Assembly (NCBI RefSeq): GCF_004363045.1
Contig: NZ_SNYJ01000011.1
Span: forward strand, 1-64,000
Origin: Aureibacillus halotolerans
Lineage (GTDB): Bacteria; Bacillota; Bacilli; Bacillales; DSM-28697
Direction: 5' to 3'
DNA length: 64,000 bases
In this document: positions 21,636-32,303 of the stretch, piece by piece
How positions within the stretch are numbered: position 1 is the first letter of the stretch
Layout: each line of letters opens with the position of its first letter
The notes under the pieces: generated by a model
What the model was told of the DNA's origin: nothing
Seen by the model: only the letters and a program-made list of their open reading frames with translations
The model's database searches: none
Program-made: the position numbers and the translations under genes

Positions 21636-21665
21636 GTTTAATGATTCCATCCTGGGGCGATACTA
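21636..21665 (+). promoter_or_regulatory. forespore sigma-F (or sigma-G) promoter of lonB
   Basis: GTTTA (21636-21640), exactly 15 bp, GGCGATACTA (21656-21665). This matches the B. subtilis sigma-F consensus GYWTA-N15-GGNRANAYTW at every defined base. lonB is known in B. subtilis as a forespore gene, so position and motif agree. Confidence 0.8.
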
Positions 21666-21698
21666 GCAATTAGTAGAAGGAAGAAAGGATGAAAAGGG

Positions 21699-23357
21699 AT
21701 GGGACTTACAGGCGTTGTTTTACTCATTCAGTTGTTTTTTGGGGTCGTGATTGGCCTCTATTTTTGGAATTTGCTACGAAATCAAAGAACACAAAAGGTA
21801 TCTATAGATCGCGAGTCAAAAAAGGAAATGGAAGCCTTGCGAAAGATGCGGTTGATTTCATTAACTGAACCACTTGCGGAGCGCGTTCGGCCGAAAACGT
21901 TTGATGACATCATTGGTCAGGAGGATGGGATCAAAGCGCTAAAGGCAGCATTGTGTGGCCCTAATCCGCAGCACGTCATCATTTATGGCCCTCCAGGTGT
22001 AGGCAAAACAGCTGCCTCAAGGCTCGTGCTTGAGGTCGCTAAGCGTAATCAACGCTCGCCATTTAAACCTGCGGCTGTATTTGTCGAGCTAGATGCGACA
22101 ACGGCACGGTTTGACGAGCGGGGCATTGCCGACCCGTTAATTGGATCGGTCCATGACCCGATTTATCAAGGCGCTGGGGCGATGGGTCAGGCGGGAATTC
22201 CTCAACCTAAACAAGGGGCGGTATCCAATGCGCACGGTGGTATGCTGTTTATTGACGAAATTGGCGAATTGCATCCGATTCAGATGAATAAAATGTTGAA
22301 GGTTCTTGAGGATCGAAAAGTGTTTCTTGAGAGTGCGTATTACAATGAGGAAAATACGCAAATCCCACGTCATATTCATGACATCTTCCAAAATGGCTTG
22401 CCAGCAGATTTTCGTTTGATTGGTGCGACGACGCGTACCCCAGAGGATATTCCACCGGCAATCCGTTCACGTTGCTTGGAAATTTTCTTCAGAGAACTGG
22501 ATCATCGCGAAATTAAGCAAGTGGCTAAAAATGCTGTGGAAAAAATTTCAATGACTGTAGATGAAGCAGGTATTGATAAAGTGGCTTCCTACGCAAAAAA
22601 CGGACGAGAAGCAGTAAACATCATGCAGACAGCTGCTGGGATCGCTATTAGTAAGGATGTAAAGGACATTACGCTGCAAGATATAGAGTGGGTCATTCAT
22701 TCAAGTCAAATGTCTCCTCGCGTAGAAAAACGCATCCATCAAAAGCCAACCATTGGTCTTGTCAATGGTCTAGCTGTCTATGGACCGAACACGGGGGCGT
22801 TGCTGGAAATTGAAGTGACAGCATTGAGGGCGAAGGATGAAGGCAGCATTAACATTACAGGTGTGGTAGAGGAAGAGAGCATCGGGAATAGCAGCAAAAG
22901 CATCCGGCGTAAAAGTATGGTTAAAGGGTCAATTGAAAATGTGAGAACGGTTTTGCGAGCAATGAATGTTACTGCCGATGGGTATGATGTGCATGTGAAC
23001 TTCCCGGGTGGGATTCCGGTGGATGGACCATCCGCTGGAGTTGCGATGGCCGTTGGATTGTATTCAGTGTTTCGTAAAGTGCCTATCGACAATAAAATAG
23101 CCATGACGGGTGAGATTAGCATTCATGGGCAGGTGAAACCGGTTGGTGGCGTCTATGCTAAAGTGAAAGCAGCCAAGGAGGCTGGAGCGAACCGGGTCAT
23201 CATCCCAAAAGAAAATGATCAGGCATTGCTTCATGAAATTGAAGGCATTGAAATCATTCCAGTGACACATATGCTTGAAGTGTTCGACGTTATATTTGCT
23301 CAAGCAACCCCATTGCAGTCAACAGACACAGAAGAAAGAGAAGCAAAAAACGCTTAG
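21699..23357 (+). CDS. lonB: Sporulation-type ATP-dependent protease LonB
   Basis: Membrane-anchored AAA+ serine protease expressed in the forespore. The 552-residue product has one N-terminal membrane segment (about 4-24, GVVLLIQLFFGVVIGLYFW) and the RPKTFDDIIGQ lead-in. An AAA+ domain with GPPGVGKT and LFIDEIGEL, and a Lon protease domain with catalytic S445 (DGPSAGVA) and K488 (GGVYAK), follow. Unlike LonA it lacks the large N-terminal substrate domain. A sigma-F-type promoter precedes it. Confidence 0.95.
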   Translation: MGLTGVVLLIQLFFGVVIGLYFWNLLRNQRTQKVSIDRESKKEMEALRKMRLISLTEPLAERVRPKTFDDIIGQEDGIKALKAALCGPNPQHVIIYGPPGVGKTAASRLVLEVAKRNQRSPFKPAAVFVELDATTARFDERGIADPLIGSVHDPIYQGAGAMGQAGIPQPKQGAVSNAHGGMLFIDEIGELHPIQMNKMLKVLEDRKVFLESAYYNEENTQIPRHIHDIFQNGLPADFRLIGATTRTPEDIPPAIRSRCLEIFFRELDHREIKQVAKNAVEKISMTVDEAGIDKVASYAKNGREAVNIMQTAAGIAISKDVKDITLQDIEWVIHSSQMSPRVEKRIHQKPTIGLVNGLAVYGPNTGALLEIEVTALRAKDEGSINITGVVEEESIGNSSKSIRRKSMVKGSIENVRTVLRAMNVTADGYDVHVNFPGGIPVDGPSAGVAMAVGLYSVFRKVPIDNKIAMTGEISIHGQVKPVGGVYAKVKAAKEAGANRVIIPKENDQALLHEIEGIEIIPVTHMLEVFDVIFAQATPLQSTDTEEREAKNA

Positions 23358-23378
23358 AGAGCAGCTTGGCAATGTAAG

Positions 23379-23403
23379 TAGCTAGCGCTCATCTGAGCGT
23401 TTT
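23379..23403 (+). terminator. weak terminator between lonB and lonA
   Basis: CGCTC (23385-23389) / GAGCG (23394-23398) with a 4-nt loop and TTTT; the outer AGCTA/TAGCT can extend it. It would separate the sporulation gene lonB from vegetative lonA. Confidence 0.45.
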
Positions 23404-23427
23404 AGCTATGTTTAATGATACACACCA

Positions 23428-23469
23428 ATAGACAAATGTTCATCTTGTAAGATAGAATTGTACAAGATG
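23428..23469 (+). promoter_or_regulatory. lonA promoter bracketed by a 9-bp inverted repeat
   Basis: TAGACA (23428-23433), 18-bp spacer, TAGAAT (23452-23457) form a sigma-A promoter with one mismatch per hexamer. CATCTTGTA (23440-23448) and TACAAGATG (23461-23469) are a perfect inverted repeat with a 12-bp spacer that contains the -10. This geometry is typical of a repressor operator; I do not recognise the motif. Confidence 0.6.
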
Positions 23470-23520
23470 CTTTCCCATGGTAGTCATATAGAGAAGGTTT
23501 TCGCAGGAGGTGTTGGTCGC

Positions 23521-25851
23521 ATGGTGAAATCAACAGAAAAAATTGTACCATTACTACCATTGAGAGGACTGATTGTGTATCCGTCAATGGTGCTTCATTT
23601 AGATGTAGGACGTGACAAGTCCGTTCAAGCATTAGAAAAGGCAATGATGGAGGATCATTTAGTTTTCCTTTCTACACAAAAGGAGATTGGTCAGGACGAT
23701 CCAACACATGAAGATATTTATGCCATAGGTACGCTCTCGAAGGTGAAGCAAATGCTAAAGCTTCCGAACGGCACGATCCGAGTGCTTGTGGAAGGGTTAT
23801 CGAGAGGTAAAATCGATTCATTTGTTGAAAACGAGGATACTTTTGTTGTTCGTATTGATGCTCTTGAAGAAGAGCCTGATGCAGATGTTGAAGCTCAGGC
23901 GCTCTCAAGAAGCTTGCTTGCACAGTTCGAAAAATATACGAAGCTGTCTAAGAAGGTGACGACAGAAACGTACGCCACGGTTTCTGATATCGACGATCCT
24001 GGTCGCATGGCAGATTTAATTGCTTCTCATTTGTCACTGAAAATGAAGGAAAAACAGGAGATTCTGGAGACGCTCGATGCCAAGGAACGTTTGCGTAAAC
24101 TAATTAAGCTCATAACCAACGAGCGTGAAGTGCTGGCGATGGAAAAGAAAATCAGTCAGCGCGTAAAGCAGTCAATGGAACGAACGCAAAAAGAATATTA
24201 TTTACGTGAACAGCTTAAAGCCATTCAGCAAGAGCTCGGTGATCGCGAAGGCAAAACCGGTGAAGTGGCAGATCTTAAGGAACGTATCGAAGCAGCCAAT
24301 ATGCCAGAAAATGTGTCTGAGGCAGCGTTGAAAGAGTTGGATCGGTATGAAAAGATTCCAGCTTCTTCAGCCGAAAGCTCTGTTATTCGAAACTATATTG
24401 ATACGCTTTTGTCCTTGCCATGGACAGAGGAAACTGAAGATGTACATGACATTGAACGTTCAAGCGATATTTTAAATGACGATCATTATGGACTTGAGAA
24501 GGTCAAAGAAAGAGTGCTGGAATTTTTAGCTGTCCAACAACTGACCAAGTCCTTAAAGGGACCTATTCTTTGCCTTGTTGGTCCTCCAGGCGTGGGGAAA
24601 ACATCCTTGGCGAACTCCATTGCTGAATCACTAGGAAGAAAATTCGTTCGAGTGTCACTCGGAGGCGTTCGCGATGAGGCGGAAATTCGTGGCCATCGCC
24701 GTACGTATGTGGGCGCTATGCCGGGGCGAATGATTCAAGGAATGAAAAAGGCAGGGACAATTAACCCAGTCTTCCTTCTTGATGAAATTGACAAGATGGC
24801 AAATGACTTTCGTGGTGATCCAGCATCGGCAATGCTTGAGGTGCTTGACCCTGAACAAAACCGTCATTTTAGGGATCATTATTTGGAAGAAACGTATGAC
24901 CTTTCAAATGTAATGTTTGTAGCCACTGCCAATAACCTTAGTACGATCCCTTCGCCTTTGTTAGATCGGATGGAAATTATTCATATCGCAGGATATACGG
25001 AGGTAGAAAAGCTTCATATTGCCAAAAATCATCTGTTTCCTAAACAGTTAAAAGCCCACGGTTTATCAAAAGGGAAACTGCAAATGAGAGATGAGGCCAT
25101 TCTAAAGCTTCTTCGTCATTACACAAGAGAAGCTGGGGTTCGAGGACTTGAACGTCAGCTGGCGAATCTTTGCCGTAAAGCAGCGAAACAAATTGTGTCC
25201 TCCGAAAAGAAACGCATCATTTTAACGGAAAAAACGATTGAATCGATGCTTGGAAAACCGCTCTATCGATATGGCCAAGCTGAGGTGAAAGATCAGATTG
25301 GTGCAGCGACAGGGCTAGCGTATACGATCGCTGGTGGTGACACGCTTTCAATTGAGGTGTCTTTATCACCGGGAAAAGGAAAACTCATATTAACCGGTAA
25401 GCTCGGTGATGTAATGAAGGAATCTGCGCAGGCCGCATTTAGCTATATTCGCTCTCGTGCAGATGAGTTAGACATTGCTCATGATTTCCATGAAACACGA
25501 GATATTCACATTCACGTGCCTGAGGGTGCCGTACCAAAGGACGGACCTTCAGCTGGTATTACAATCGCGACAGCGTTAATCTCTGCACTCACAGAACGTC
25601 CTGTACGTAAAGAAGTGGGTATGACGGGTGAAATCACTTTAAGAGGTCGTGTGTTGCCAATTGGCGGCTTAAAAGAAAAAACGTTAAGCGCTCATCGGGC
25701 TGGTTTAACGACGATTATTGCACCATTAGAAAATAAAAAAGACTTAGAAGACATTCCGAACAGTGTTCAAGAGGTGCTTGATTTTCATTTTGTGAGTCAC
25801 TTGGATGAAGTGTTGGATATTGCTCTTCTTAAGGCGGAGAACATGTCATGA
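23521..25851 (+). CDS. lonA: ATP-dependent protease LonA
   Basis: Cytosolic AAA+ serine protease that degrades damaged and regulatory proteins. The 776-residue product has the N-terminal LON substrate domain (about 8-200), a coiled-coil linker, Walker A G354-PPGVGKT361, Walker B FLLDEIDK, and a protease domain with S677 (DGPSAGIT) and K720 (GGLKEK). ATG 23521 follows AGGAGG (23505-23510); the in-frame TTG at 23458 would lie upstream of the predicted transcript start. The stop overlaps ysxC by ATGA. Confidence 0.97.
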   Translation: MVKSTEKIVPLLPLRGLIVYPSMVLHLDVGRDKSVQALEKAMMEDHLVFLSTQKEIGQDDPTHEDIYAIGTLSKVKQMLKLPNGTIRVLVEGLSRGKIDSFVENEDTFVVRIDALEEEPDADVEAQALSRSLLAQFEKYTKLSKKVTTETYATVSDIDDPGRMADLIASHLSLKMKEKQEILETLDAKERLRKLIKLITNEREVLAMEKKISQRVKQSMERTQKEYYLREQLKAIQQELGDREGKTGEVADLKERIEAANMPENVSEAALKELDRYEKIPASSAESSVIRNYIDTLLSLPWTEETEDVHDIERSSDILNDDHYGLEKVKERVLEFLAVQQLTKSLKGPILCLVGPPGVGKTSLANSIAESLGRKFVRVSLGGVRDEAEIRGHRRTYVGAMPGRMIQGMKKAGTINPVFLLDEIDKMANDFRGDPASAMLEVLDPEQNRHFRDHYLEETYDLSNVMFVATANNLSTIPSPLLDRMEIIHIAGYTEVEKLHIAKNHLFPKQLKAHGLSKGKLQMRDEAILKLLRHYTREAGVRGLERQLANLCRKAAKQIVSSEKKRIILTEKTIESMLGKPLYRYGQAEVKDQIGAATGLAYTIAGGDTLSIEVSLSPGKGKLILTGKLGDVMKESAQAAFSYIRSRADELDIAHDFHETRDIHIHVPEGAVPKDGPSAGITIATALISALTERPVRKEVGMTGEITLRGRVLPIGGLKEKTLSAHRAGLTTIIAPLENKKDLEDIPNSVQEVLDFHFVSHLDEVLDIALLKAENMS

Positions 25852-26435
25852 AGGTCATCTCAGCAGATTTAGAAGTCGTTGCCGTTAAGCCTGAACAATT
25901 CCCGAAGGATCGTCGTCCGGAAATCGCTCTTTCCGGCCGTTCGAACGTCGGGAAATCATCATTTGTTAACACAATGCTTGCGCGAAAAGCGTTGGCTCGT
26001 ACGTCACAACGTCCTGGTAAAACACAAACGTTGAATTTTTACAGTATTAATGAGGCCTTTTATTTTGTCGATGTTCCTGGATATGGCTACGCGAAAGTGT
26101 CAAAGACCGAGCGTGCTAAATGGGGAGAAATGATGGAAAATTATTTTTCTAACAGTGAATGTCTAAAAGGAGTCGTTCAGCTCGTCGATGCGCGTCATGC
26201 GCCCTCGGTGGATGATGTGCAAATGTATCACTTTTTAAAGCATTTCGAGGTTCCAGTCATTATCGTTGCAACGAAGGTTGATAAATTGAAAAAAACACAT
26301 GTGCCAAAACATGTGAAGCTTGTGAAACAAACATTGGATTTTGATGACCAAGATCAGTTCGTATTGTTCTCCTCGATGACAGGTCAAGGGAAGGACGATG
26401 CGTGGGGAGCGGTTCGTCAGCTCATTCAAATATAA
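25848..26435 (+). CDS. ysxC: Ribosome-biogenesis GTPase YsxC/EngB
   Basis: Essential GTPase for 50S subunit assembly. The 195-residue product has G1 G30-RSNVGKS37, G2 threonine in [11 protein letters not shown]3 DVPGYG and G4 TKVDK. Translationally coupled to lonA by ATGA, the same pairing as in B. subtilis. Followed by a strong bidirectional terminator. Confidence 0.96.
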   Translation: MKVISADLEVVAVKPEQFPKDRRPEIALSGRSNVGKSSFVNTMLARKALARTSQRPGKTQTLNFYSINEAFYFVDVPGYGYAKVSKTERAKWGEMMENYFSNSECLKGVVQLVDARHAPSVDDVQMYHFLKHFEVPVIIVATKVDKLKKTHVPKHVKLVKQTLDFDDQDQFVLFSSMTGQGKDDAWGAVRQLIQI

Positions 26436-26475
26436 AAGGCTGTCTTGGTCGTCAACTGACGTCCAAGCAGCCTTC
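26436..26475 (+). terminator. bidirectional terminator between ysxC and a membrane protein gene
   Basis: A long stem pairs AAGGCTG…CTTGG…CGTCA (26436-26454) with TGACG…CCAAG…CAGCCTT (26457-26475), with A- and T-rich flanks. It serves two convergent genes. Confidence 0.85.
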
Positions 26476-26477
26476 TT

Positions 26478-26939
26478 TTAGTGTTTTTTTATAAGCATAG
26501 TGCTACCGACAAGAATGAGAAGCACGGGCCAATAGGTAAATGGAAGCTCAGGCACCCACTGTTTTGGTGCAAATGCCAAAAATCCAGCAATTGCTGTAAA
26601 GAGAATCGCCAATACGAGACCTTTTTTGTTTGTAAAAAAGAGAATGAAAAAAGCGATACCGATAATAAGAAAAAGAATCCAGTAGGATGAAAGAAAGTTG
26701 CTTGGCAAAAGGGAGCTCAGCATAAAATAAATGCCTATGCCGACTAAAATCGCACCAGGAGCAAAATAAAAAGGTTGCCTGCCTAGTGAGGCACTCAGCA
26801 GGAAGGAAGAACCAATGAGCACTAACAGCATAGGTGGTGATGAAAAAGGCGTCAGCCAGTCAAAATCGAGTGTGTGACCCAAACAATAAATGCCTAACGA
26901 AATAAATAATAATCCAGGAAAAAGTAGCTGTGATTTCAA
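26478..26939 (-). CDS. small multi-pass membrane protein, unknown function
   Basis: 153-residue hydrophobic protein with about five predicted membrane segments (FPGLLFISLGIYCLG, PPMLLVLIGSSFLLSASL, APGAILVGIGIYFML, WILFLIIGIAFFILFF, LVLAILFTAIAGFLAF, YWPVLLILVGSTML). The Pro-x-(4-8)-Gly-x-Ile/Leu pattern resembles LiaF/DUF5668-type membrane regions. I chose TTG at 26939 because GGAGG lies 6 nt upstream; a longer frame to 27023 lacks a ribosome binding site. A membrane gene (ysxD) occupies this spot in B. subtilis, but equivalence is not proven. Convergent with ysxC. Confidence 0.7.
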   Translation of the reverse strand: MKSQLLFPGLLFISLGIYCLGHTLDFDWLTPFSSPPMLLVLIGSSFLLSASLGRQPFYFAPGAILVGIGIYFMLSSLLPSNFLSSYWILFLIIGIAFFILFFTNKKGLVLAILFTAIAGFLAFAPKQWVPELPFTYWPVLLILVGSTMLIKKH

Positions 26940-27089
26940 TATATGCGCCTCCAAAAATGTCTTCCTCTTGAAAAATGTCCGTACTTTTGTTACATTTTTG
27001 TAAGATTGCTTTTGATGGAACATCTTCTATCATAGCATAGGGTTGTTGATTTCTGTTCACAATTGTTTAGTCGGGAAAGGGTTCACATT

Positions 27090-27098
27090 TGTTATACT
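27090..27098 (+). promoter_or_regulatory. extended -10 promoter of the hem operon
   Basis: TGTTATACT (TGn-TATACT, 27090-27098) with no good -35. The transcript would have a leader of about 280 nt (27105-27385) without a gene and without a riboswitch that I recognise. Confidence 0.55.
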
Positions 27099-27385
27099 AT
27101 AGACAGAAGCTAGAATAACTCGCACGAGATAAAGTCAATAAACAGTAGTGAAAAACGCAAAGGCTGAATGAAAACGTTTGTCTTTCAGATGCAAAGATTT
27201 GAAAGGCTCGGTGTTGTTTTTGTGGGCATTGAGCACTGGATAAGGCGAGGCAATGGAGAAAGTGAGCGTTGTCACGAAGCAAAACAGTTTGCCTACGAAT
27301 GCAAATATAGAGATAAAGGGTTTGTATTCTAACAAAGTACACATCCTATAAGTGAAGCTTTTGGAAAGAAGGTTGGGTGAGGGAC

Positions 27386-28747
27386 ATGCATATCATCGCT
27401 ATGAGCATGAACTATAAGACAGTTCCTGTCGAATTTCGGGAGCGCGTGTCATTTGACAAGGAATCAATGCCTGAAGCGTTGCATACGTTACGAGAAGCGA
27501 AAAGCATCCTTGAGAATGTGATTGTTTCAACATGCAATCGCACAGAAATTTATGTCGTTGCTGACCAGGTACATACTGGTCGTTATTACATGAGGTCTTT
27601 TTTAGCAAAATGGTTTGACATTTCTTTGGGTGAAGTTGAAGAAGGCGTCACGTATTTTGAGGACGACGATGCGATCCAACATTTGTTTGAGGTAAGTTGT
27701 GGACTAGATTCTATGGTTCTTGGGGAGACACAGATCCTCGGTCAAATAAAGGATAGCTTTTTGATTGCTCAACGTGAACAGACGACTGGAACCCTTTTTA
27801 ACCAGTTATTTAAGCAAGCGATCACACTTGCAAAGAGGGCACACGCGGAAACAACAATTGGAGAAAGTGCCGTTTCTGTCGGTTATGCAGCCGTGGAGTT
27901 AGGCAAAAAGATCTTTGGCAGCCTTGAGGGCAAACACGTGCTTATTGTTGGTGCAGGAAAAATGAGCGAATTGGCGGCTAAAAATCTTGAAGGTCAAGGG
28001 GTCGCAAGCGTATCCGTGATGAACCGTACGTACGAGCGTGCGAAAGAGCTTGCAGACCGCTTTGATGGCGATGCAATGACTTTCGATGGCGCTCTTGATG
28101 CACTGGCGAAAGCTGATATTTTGATTAGCTCAACCAATGCAAGCCGCTATATTATTACGAAGGATATGGTGCAAGCCGTTGAAAAGAAGAGAAAAGGCAA
28201 GCCATTTTTCTTAATTGATATTGCCGTGCCAAGGGATTTGGATCCGGCGATTCATGAGCTTGACCATATGTTTTTATACGATATCGATGATTTAGAAGGC
28301 ATTGTTGAAAGCAATTTGGAAGAGCGTAAAAAACAGGCAGAAAATATCCGGACGATGTTGGTAGCGGAAAAGCGCTCGTTTCAAGAATGGTTGAATACGT
28401 TAGGTGTCGTACCGATGATTACATCATTGCGTGAAAAAGCGCTTGATATTCAGTCGGAAACCATGAAAAGCATTGAGCGTAAAATGCCTGATCTCACAGA
28501 TCGTGAACGCAAAATTCTCAACAAACATACAAAAAGTATCGTCAATCAGCTTCTGAAAGGACCGATTACAAAGGCGAAAGAGCTCGCAGGAGAGTCTGGT
28601 TCAGAGGACGCATTGAAAATGTTTGCAGAGATGTTCGATCTTACGGAGACGGAAACTGCGAAAGAAGATACGCAAAAAGTGTTCGTGTCTGTTGCTGACG
28701 ATGATGCAAGTGAGAGGAAATGGAACCGCGCAACCGCTGGAACATAA
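27386..28747 (+). CDS. hemA: Glutamyl-tRNA reductase
   Basis: Reduces glutamyl-tRNA to glutamate-1-semialdehyde with NADPH, the first and controlling step of C5 tetrapyrrole synthesis. The 453-residue product has the nucleophile C50 in STCNRTEIY, an NADPH Rossmann domain ([17 protein letters not shown]), and the C-terminal dimerisation helix. ATG 27386 gives the canonical MHI… N-terminus; the GTG at 27377 lies inside the ribosome binding site. First of hemAXCDBL. Confidence 0.96.
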   Translation: MHIIAMSMNYKTVPVEFRERVSFDKESMPEALHTLREAKSILENVIVSTCNRTEIYVVADQVHTGRYYMRSFLAKWFDISLGEVEEGVTYFEDDDAIQHLFEVSCGLDSMVLGETQILGQIKDSFLIAQREQTTGTLFNQLFKQAITLAKRAHAETTIGESAVSVGYAAVELGKKIFGSLEGKHVLIVGAGKMSELAAKNLEGQGVASVSVMNRTYERAKELADRFDGDAMTFDGALDALAKADILISSTNASRYIITKDMVQAVEKKRKGKPFFLIDIAVPRDLDPAIHELDHMFLYDIDDLEGIVESNLEERKKQAENIRTMLVAEKRSFQEWLNTLGVVPMITSLREKALDIQSETMKSIERKMPDLTDRERKILNKHTKSIVNQLLKGPITKAKELAGESGSEDALKMFAEMFDLTETETAKEDTQKVFVSVADDDASERKWNRATAGT

Positions 28748-28771
28748 GCATTAGCTCCAGAAAGGTTGGTC

Positions 28772-29611
28772 ATGATGATGATAGATCCTTCTTTACGCTG
28801 GCTCTTTGATGCAGCGGTAATCCTTTATGCGTTGAGCATACTATTTTATTTTATAGATTTTGTCCAAAACAACCGGAAGGCCAGCCGAATTGCCTTCTGG
28901 TTGCTTGCCGTTGTATGGGTATTACAAACGACTTTTTTTATTTTGAAAATGATTGAGATGGGTCGTTTTCCGGTACTTTCAATGTTCGAAGGGATGTATT
29001 TTTATACGTGGCTGCTCGTGACCTTTTCACTGGTGATGAATCGATTGATACGAGTGGCATTTGCTGTCCTTTTCACGAATATTGTCGGATTTTGTTTTCT
29101 TGTCTTGCATTTGTTTTCACCTCAGCAATATGAGTCTGCAATGCTAAGCGAGAAGTTAATGTCAGAGCTGGCCATTTTACATATTGCTATGGCGTTTATT
29201 GCGTATGGGGCATTCACGCTGGCCTTTGTGTTTTCCCTGTTGTATGTCTTGCAGTACAAATGGTTGAAAAAACGTCAATGGGGCACAAAGCTCCAGCGTT
29301 TAAGTGATCTGTCGCACCTTGAGAAGCTCTCGTTTGTCTTCACCATCCTTGGTGTGCCATTGCTTTTTTTATCGCTTATTTTAGGAACCTTTTGGGCCTC
29401 GCTTACTGTCGCTCATTTTCAGTGGTATGACCCAAAGGTCGTTGGCTCATTTCTAGTGCTGGCCGTTTATAGTGTACTCCTGTTCTGGAAAGCGTCCGGG
29501 CGATTGTTTGGCCTGTCGATGGCAAAATGGACGTTTATTAGTTTTTGCGTGCTCGTAGCCAATTTTTATTTGGTCGGTATTTTTTCACGATTTCATATTT
29601 GGTCTGCTTAA
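28772..29611 (+). CDS. hemX: HemX, membrane protein controlling HemA level
   Basis: 279-residue integral membrane protein of the CcsA/cytochrome c assembly superfamily with about eight transmembrane helices. In B. subtilis HemX lowers the amount of HemA (established there). Placement directly after hemA and the family fold support the assignment. Three consecutive ATG codons (28772, 28775, 28778) follow AAAGG; the first has adequate spacing, and the exact start is uncertain by two residues. Confidence 0.9.
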   Translation: MMMIDPSLRWLFDAAVILYALSILFYFIDFVQNNRKASRIAFWLLAVVWVLQTTFFILKMIEMGRFPVLSMFEGMYFYTWLLVTFSLVMNRLIRVAFAVLFTNIVGFCFLVLHLFSPQQYESAMLSEKLMSELAILHIAMAFIAYGAFTLAFVFSLLYVLQYKWLKKRQWGTKLQRLSDLSHLEKLSFVFTILGVPLLFLSLILGTFWASLTVAHFQWYDPKVVGSFLVLAVYSVLLFWKASGRLFGLSMAKWTFISFCVLVANFYLVGIFSRFHIWSA

Positions 29612-29644
29612 AAATGAAGCTTCATTACGGAGAGGTGTTTTGCA

Positions 29645-30574
29645 TTGAGGACAATAACGATAGGATCAAGACGAAGCCAATTGGCTTTGACACAAACACG
29701 TTGGGTGATCGAAAAGCTAAAAGCCAATAATGTCCCTTTTTCATTTGAGATTGAAGAAATTGTGACAAAAGGAGACCGTATTTTAGATGTGACGTTGTCC
29801 AAAATTGGAGGCAAAGCTCTTTTCGTAAAGGAAATTGAACAGGCCTTGCTTGAAGAGCGAATTGACATGGCGGTTCATAGCATGAAGGATGTCCCGTCTG
29901 AAGTTCCCGAAGGCTTTGTCATTGCATGCATTCCTGAAAGGGAGGATGAGAGAGATGCCTTTATCTCAACATCCGGTCAACGGCTTGAAGAGCTACCTGA
30001 AGGCGCTGTAATTGGAACAAGCAGTCTGCGACGTGGCGCACAGGTCCTTGCGAAACGTCCAGATGTAAGAATTGTCCCTTTGCGAGGCAATATTGACACA
30101 CGACTTAAAAAGCTTAAGGATGAGCCGTTTGACGCCATTATTTTAGCTGCTGCAGGTTTAAAAAGGATGGGTTGGTCAGAAGAAGTTGTGACCGAATACT
30201 TGGCACCGACGGAATTTATTCCTGCTGTTGGACAAGGCGCATTGGCGCTTGAATGTCGCAAAGAAGATAGTGCGTTAATTGAAGCGCTACAAGCTTTGCA
30301 TCATAAAGAGACGGCATTGCGTGTCGATGCTGAAAGAGCCTTTTTGTATGATATCGAAGGAAGCTGTCAAATTCCGGTTGCAGGCTGGGCAGAGCTTTAT
30401 GAAGATGGTGTTCGGCTTACGGCACTCGTGGCATCCCCAGATGGGAAAACCATTTTACAGGAAACGGTAACAGGGAAAGATCCAAATGCAGTGGGGAAAG
30501 AAGCGGCACGTCGGCTTGTAGACCGTGGTGCGAAAGATCTTTTGAAGTCCTTAGAAGGCTATGAAGGAAAGTAA
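29645..30574 (+). CDS. hemC: Porphobilinogen deaminase (hydroxymethylbilane synthase)
   Basis: Polymerises four porphobilinogens into hydroxymethylbilane. The 309-residue product has the [14 protein letters not shown]-terminus and C241 in EGSCQIP, the attachment site of the dipyrromethane cofactor. It uses a TTG start with GGAGAGGTG (29629-29637) 7 nt upstream. Its end overlaps hemD by 14 bp. Confidence 0.96.
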   Translation: MRTITIGSRRSQLALTQTRWVIEKLKANNVPFSFEIEEIVTKGDRILDVTLSKIGGKALFVKEIEQALLEERIDMAVHSMKDVPSEVPEGFVIACIPEREDERDAFISTSGQRLEELPEGAVIGTSSLRRGAQVLAKRPDVRIVPLRGNIDTRLKKLKDEPFDAIILAAAGLKRMGWSEEVVTEYLAPTEFIPAVGQGALALECRKEDSALIEALQALHHKETALRVDAERAFLYDIEGSCQIPVAGWAELYEDGVRLTALVASPDGKTILQETVTGKDPNAVGKEAARRLVDRGAKDLLKSLEGYEGK

Positions 30575-31301
30575 ACCAACCAAAGTCCTTATCCCAAAAG
30601 CCTATCAAGACGCCTCAAACCTTGCTGCGATGATTGAAGAAAGGGGCGGCGTTGTCGATTGCTTCCCTGTTTTGAAGATAGAGGACTTCGATATGAGCCC
30701 CTTGAATGAGTGGTTAGTACATGACTGGATTGTTTTTACGAGCGTCCATGCAATTGCTTCAGTTAAGCGCCAGATCGGCTTAGAGTGGCTTTGCGATAAA
30801 AAGGTTGCTTGTGTAGGGAACAAGACAGCGATGTGGTTACGATCGGAAGGTATCGCTCCTGTTCTCGTTCCTGAGCGCTATTCTTCGCAGTCACTAGGTG
30901 AAAAGCTTTTGGTGCAAGTGACTGTTAACGAATCGCTGCTGCATTTTTGTAGCAGTTTATCGGAGGATCGTTTCATTCAAACCTTACGTAGTCATGGCCT
31001 CAACGCTGTGCAAATGGTCGTCTATCAAAACCATGCGAATGAAGCGATTCGTCCTGATCTACAACGCTCTTTGGAAAGCCAAATGTGGGATATCGCTCTG
31101 TTTACAAGTCCATCAACCTTCGAGTACACACTCCATTTAACGAATACCACTCCTGAGGCATGGAAGCAGGTTCAGTGCTTTTGTATTGGGCCAGCAACGG
31201 CAAAAGCCTTGAAAAATAAGGGGATTGTACCAAAAGGAATTGCAAGTGAGCATACGCTTGAAGGCTTACAGGAGACGTTGTCTTCTGCGCAAGTGTTGTA
31301 A
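30561..31301 (+). CDS. hemD: Uroporphyrinogen-III synthase
   Basis: Cyclises hydroxymethylbilane with D-ring inversion. The 246-residue product has the two-domain HemD layout with the conserved [10 protein letters not shown] and [11 protein letters not shown] segments and C-terminal [13 protein letters not shown]. It starts inside the end of hemC, so translation is probably coupled; the ribosome binding site is weak. Confidence 0.93.
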   Translation: MKESKPTKVLIPKAYQDASNLAAMIEERGGVVDCFPVLKIEDFDMSPLNEWLVHDWIVFTSVHAIASVKRQIGLEWLCDKKVACVGNKTAMWLRSEGIAPVLVPERYSSQSLGEKLLVQVTVNESLLHFCSSLSEDRFIQTLRSHGLNAVQMVVYQNHANEAIRPDLQRSLESQMWDIALFTSPSTFEYTLHLTNTTPEAWKQVQCFCIGPATAKALKNKGIVPKGIASEHTLEGLQETLSSAQVL

Positions 31302-31325
31302 AACAACTTCTAGGAGGAATGCTGT

Positions 31326-32303
31326 ATGACATTTGACAGGCATCGGCGCTTACGTCGAACAGCGACAATGCGATCCATGGTCAAGGAGACGACATTATCC
31401 GTCGCCGATCTAGTGTATCCATTGTTTGTTGTTGAAGGAAAGCACATACGGAATGAGGTCGCTTCAATGCCTGGGGTGGAGCATGTATCCTTAGATGAAC
31501 TCCCTAAGGACATTTCCGATATTCAAGAGCTTGGCATTCCAGCCATTTTATTGTTTGGTGTTCCGGGAGCAAAGGACGATGTAGGGTCTCAGGCTTATGC
31601 TGATGAAGGCATCGTACAACGTGCAACAAAGCTCATTAAGGAACTTGCGCCAGATCTTCTGGTCATTGCTGACACGTGCTTGTGCCAGTATACGGACCAT
31701 GGGCATTGCGGCATTATTCATGATGGGTATGTGGACAATGACGAATCGCTTTCACTTCTTGTGAAGACGGCGGTATCGCAAGCCGCGGCAGGCGCAGATG
31801 TGATTGCGCCATCAAACATGATGGATGGATTTGTACAAGCCATTCGTCAAGGCTTGGATGAACATGGTTTTGTGGATGTTCCGATCATGTCCTATGCTGT
31901 AAAATATGCGTCCTCCTTTTATGGGCCATTTCGAGATGCAGCCCACAGCACGCCACAGTTCGGTGATCGAAAAACGTATCAGATGGACCCGGCAAATCGG
32001 TTAGAGGCGTTACGCGAAGCTGTATCAGATGTCAACGAAGGAGCGGACATGCTTATCGTCAAACCTGCGTTATCCTTTTTAGATATTCTAAGAGATGTTC
32101 GAAATGAAACGAATGTCCCTGTCGTTGCATACAACGTCAGCGGAGAATATGCCATGATTAAAGCGGCAGCTCAAAATGGTTGGTTGTCTGAAAAAGAAAC
32201 CGTGCAGGAAATGCTGACGAGTATGAAAAGAGCAGGTGCCGATATCATCATTACGTATTTTGCTAAGGACGTAGCACGGTGGTTAAAGGAGGAGCAAGAA
32301 TGA
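31326..32303 (+). CDS. hemB: Delta-aminolevulinic acid dehydratase (porphobilinogen synthase)
   Basis: Condenses two 5-aminolevulinates to porphobilinogen. The 325-residue product has a cysteine-type zinc site (C118, C120, C128 in [14 protein letters not shown]) and the two Schiff-base lysines K193 ([14 protein letters not shown]) and K246 (IVKPALSF). GGAGGA precedes ATG. The stop overlaps hemL by ATGA. Confidence 0.97.
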   Translation: MTFDRHRRLRRTATMRSMVKETTLSVADLVYPLFVVEGKHIRNEVASMPGVEHVSLDELPKDISDIQELGIPAILLFGVPGAKDDVGSQAYADEGIVQRATKLIKELAPDLLVIADTCLCQYTDHGHCGIIHDGYVDNDESLSLLVKTAVSQAAAGADVIAPSNMMDGFVQAIRQGLDEHGFVDVPIMSYAVKYASSFYGPFRDAAHSTPQFGDRKTYQMDPANRLEALREAVSDVNEGADMLIVKPALSFLDILRDVRNETNVPVVAYNVSGEYAMIKAAAQNGWLSEKETVQEMLTSMKRAGADIIITYFAKDVARWLKEEQE

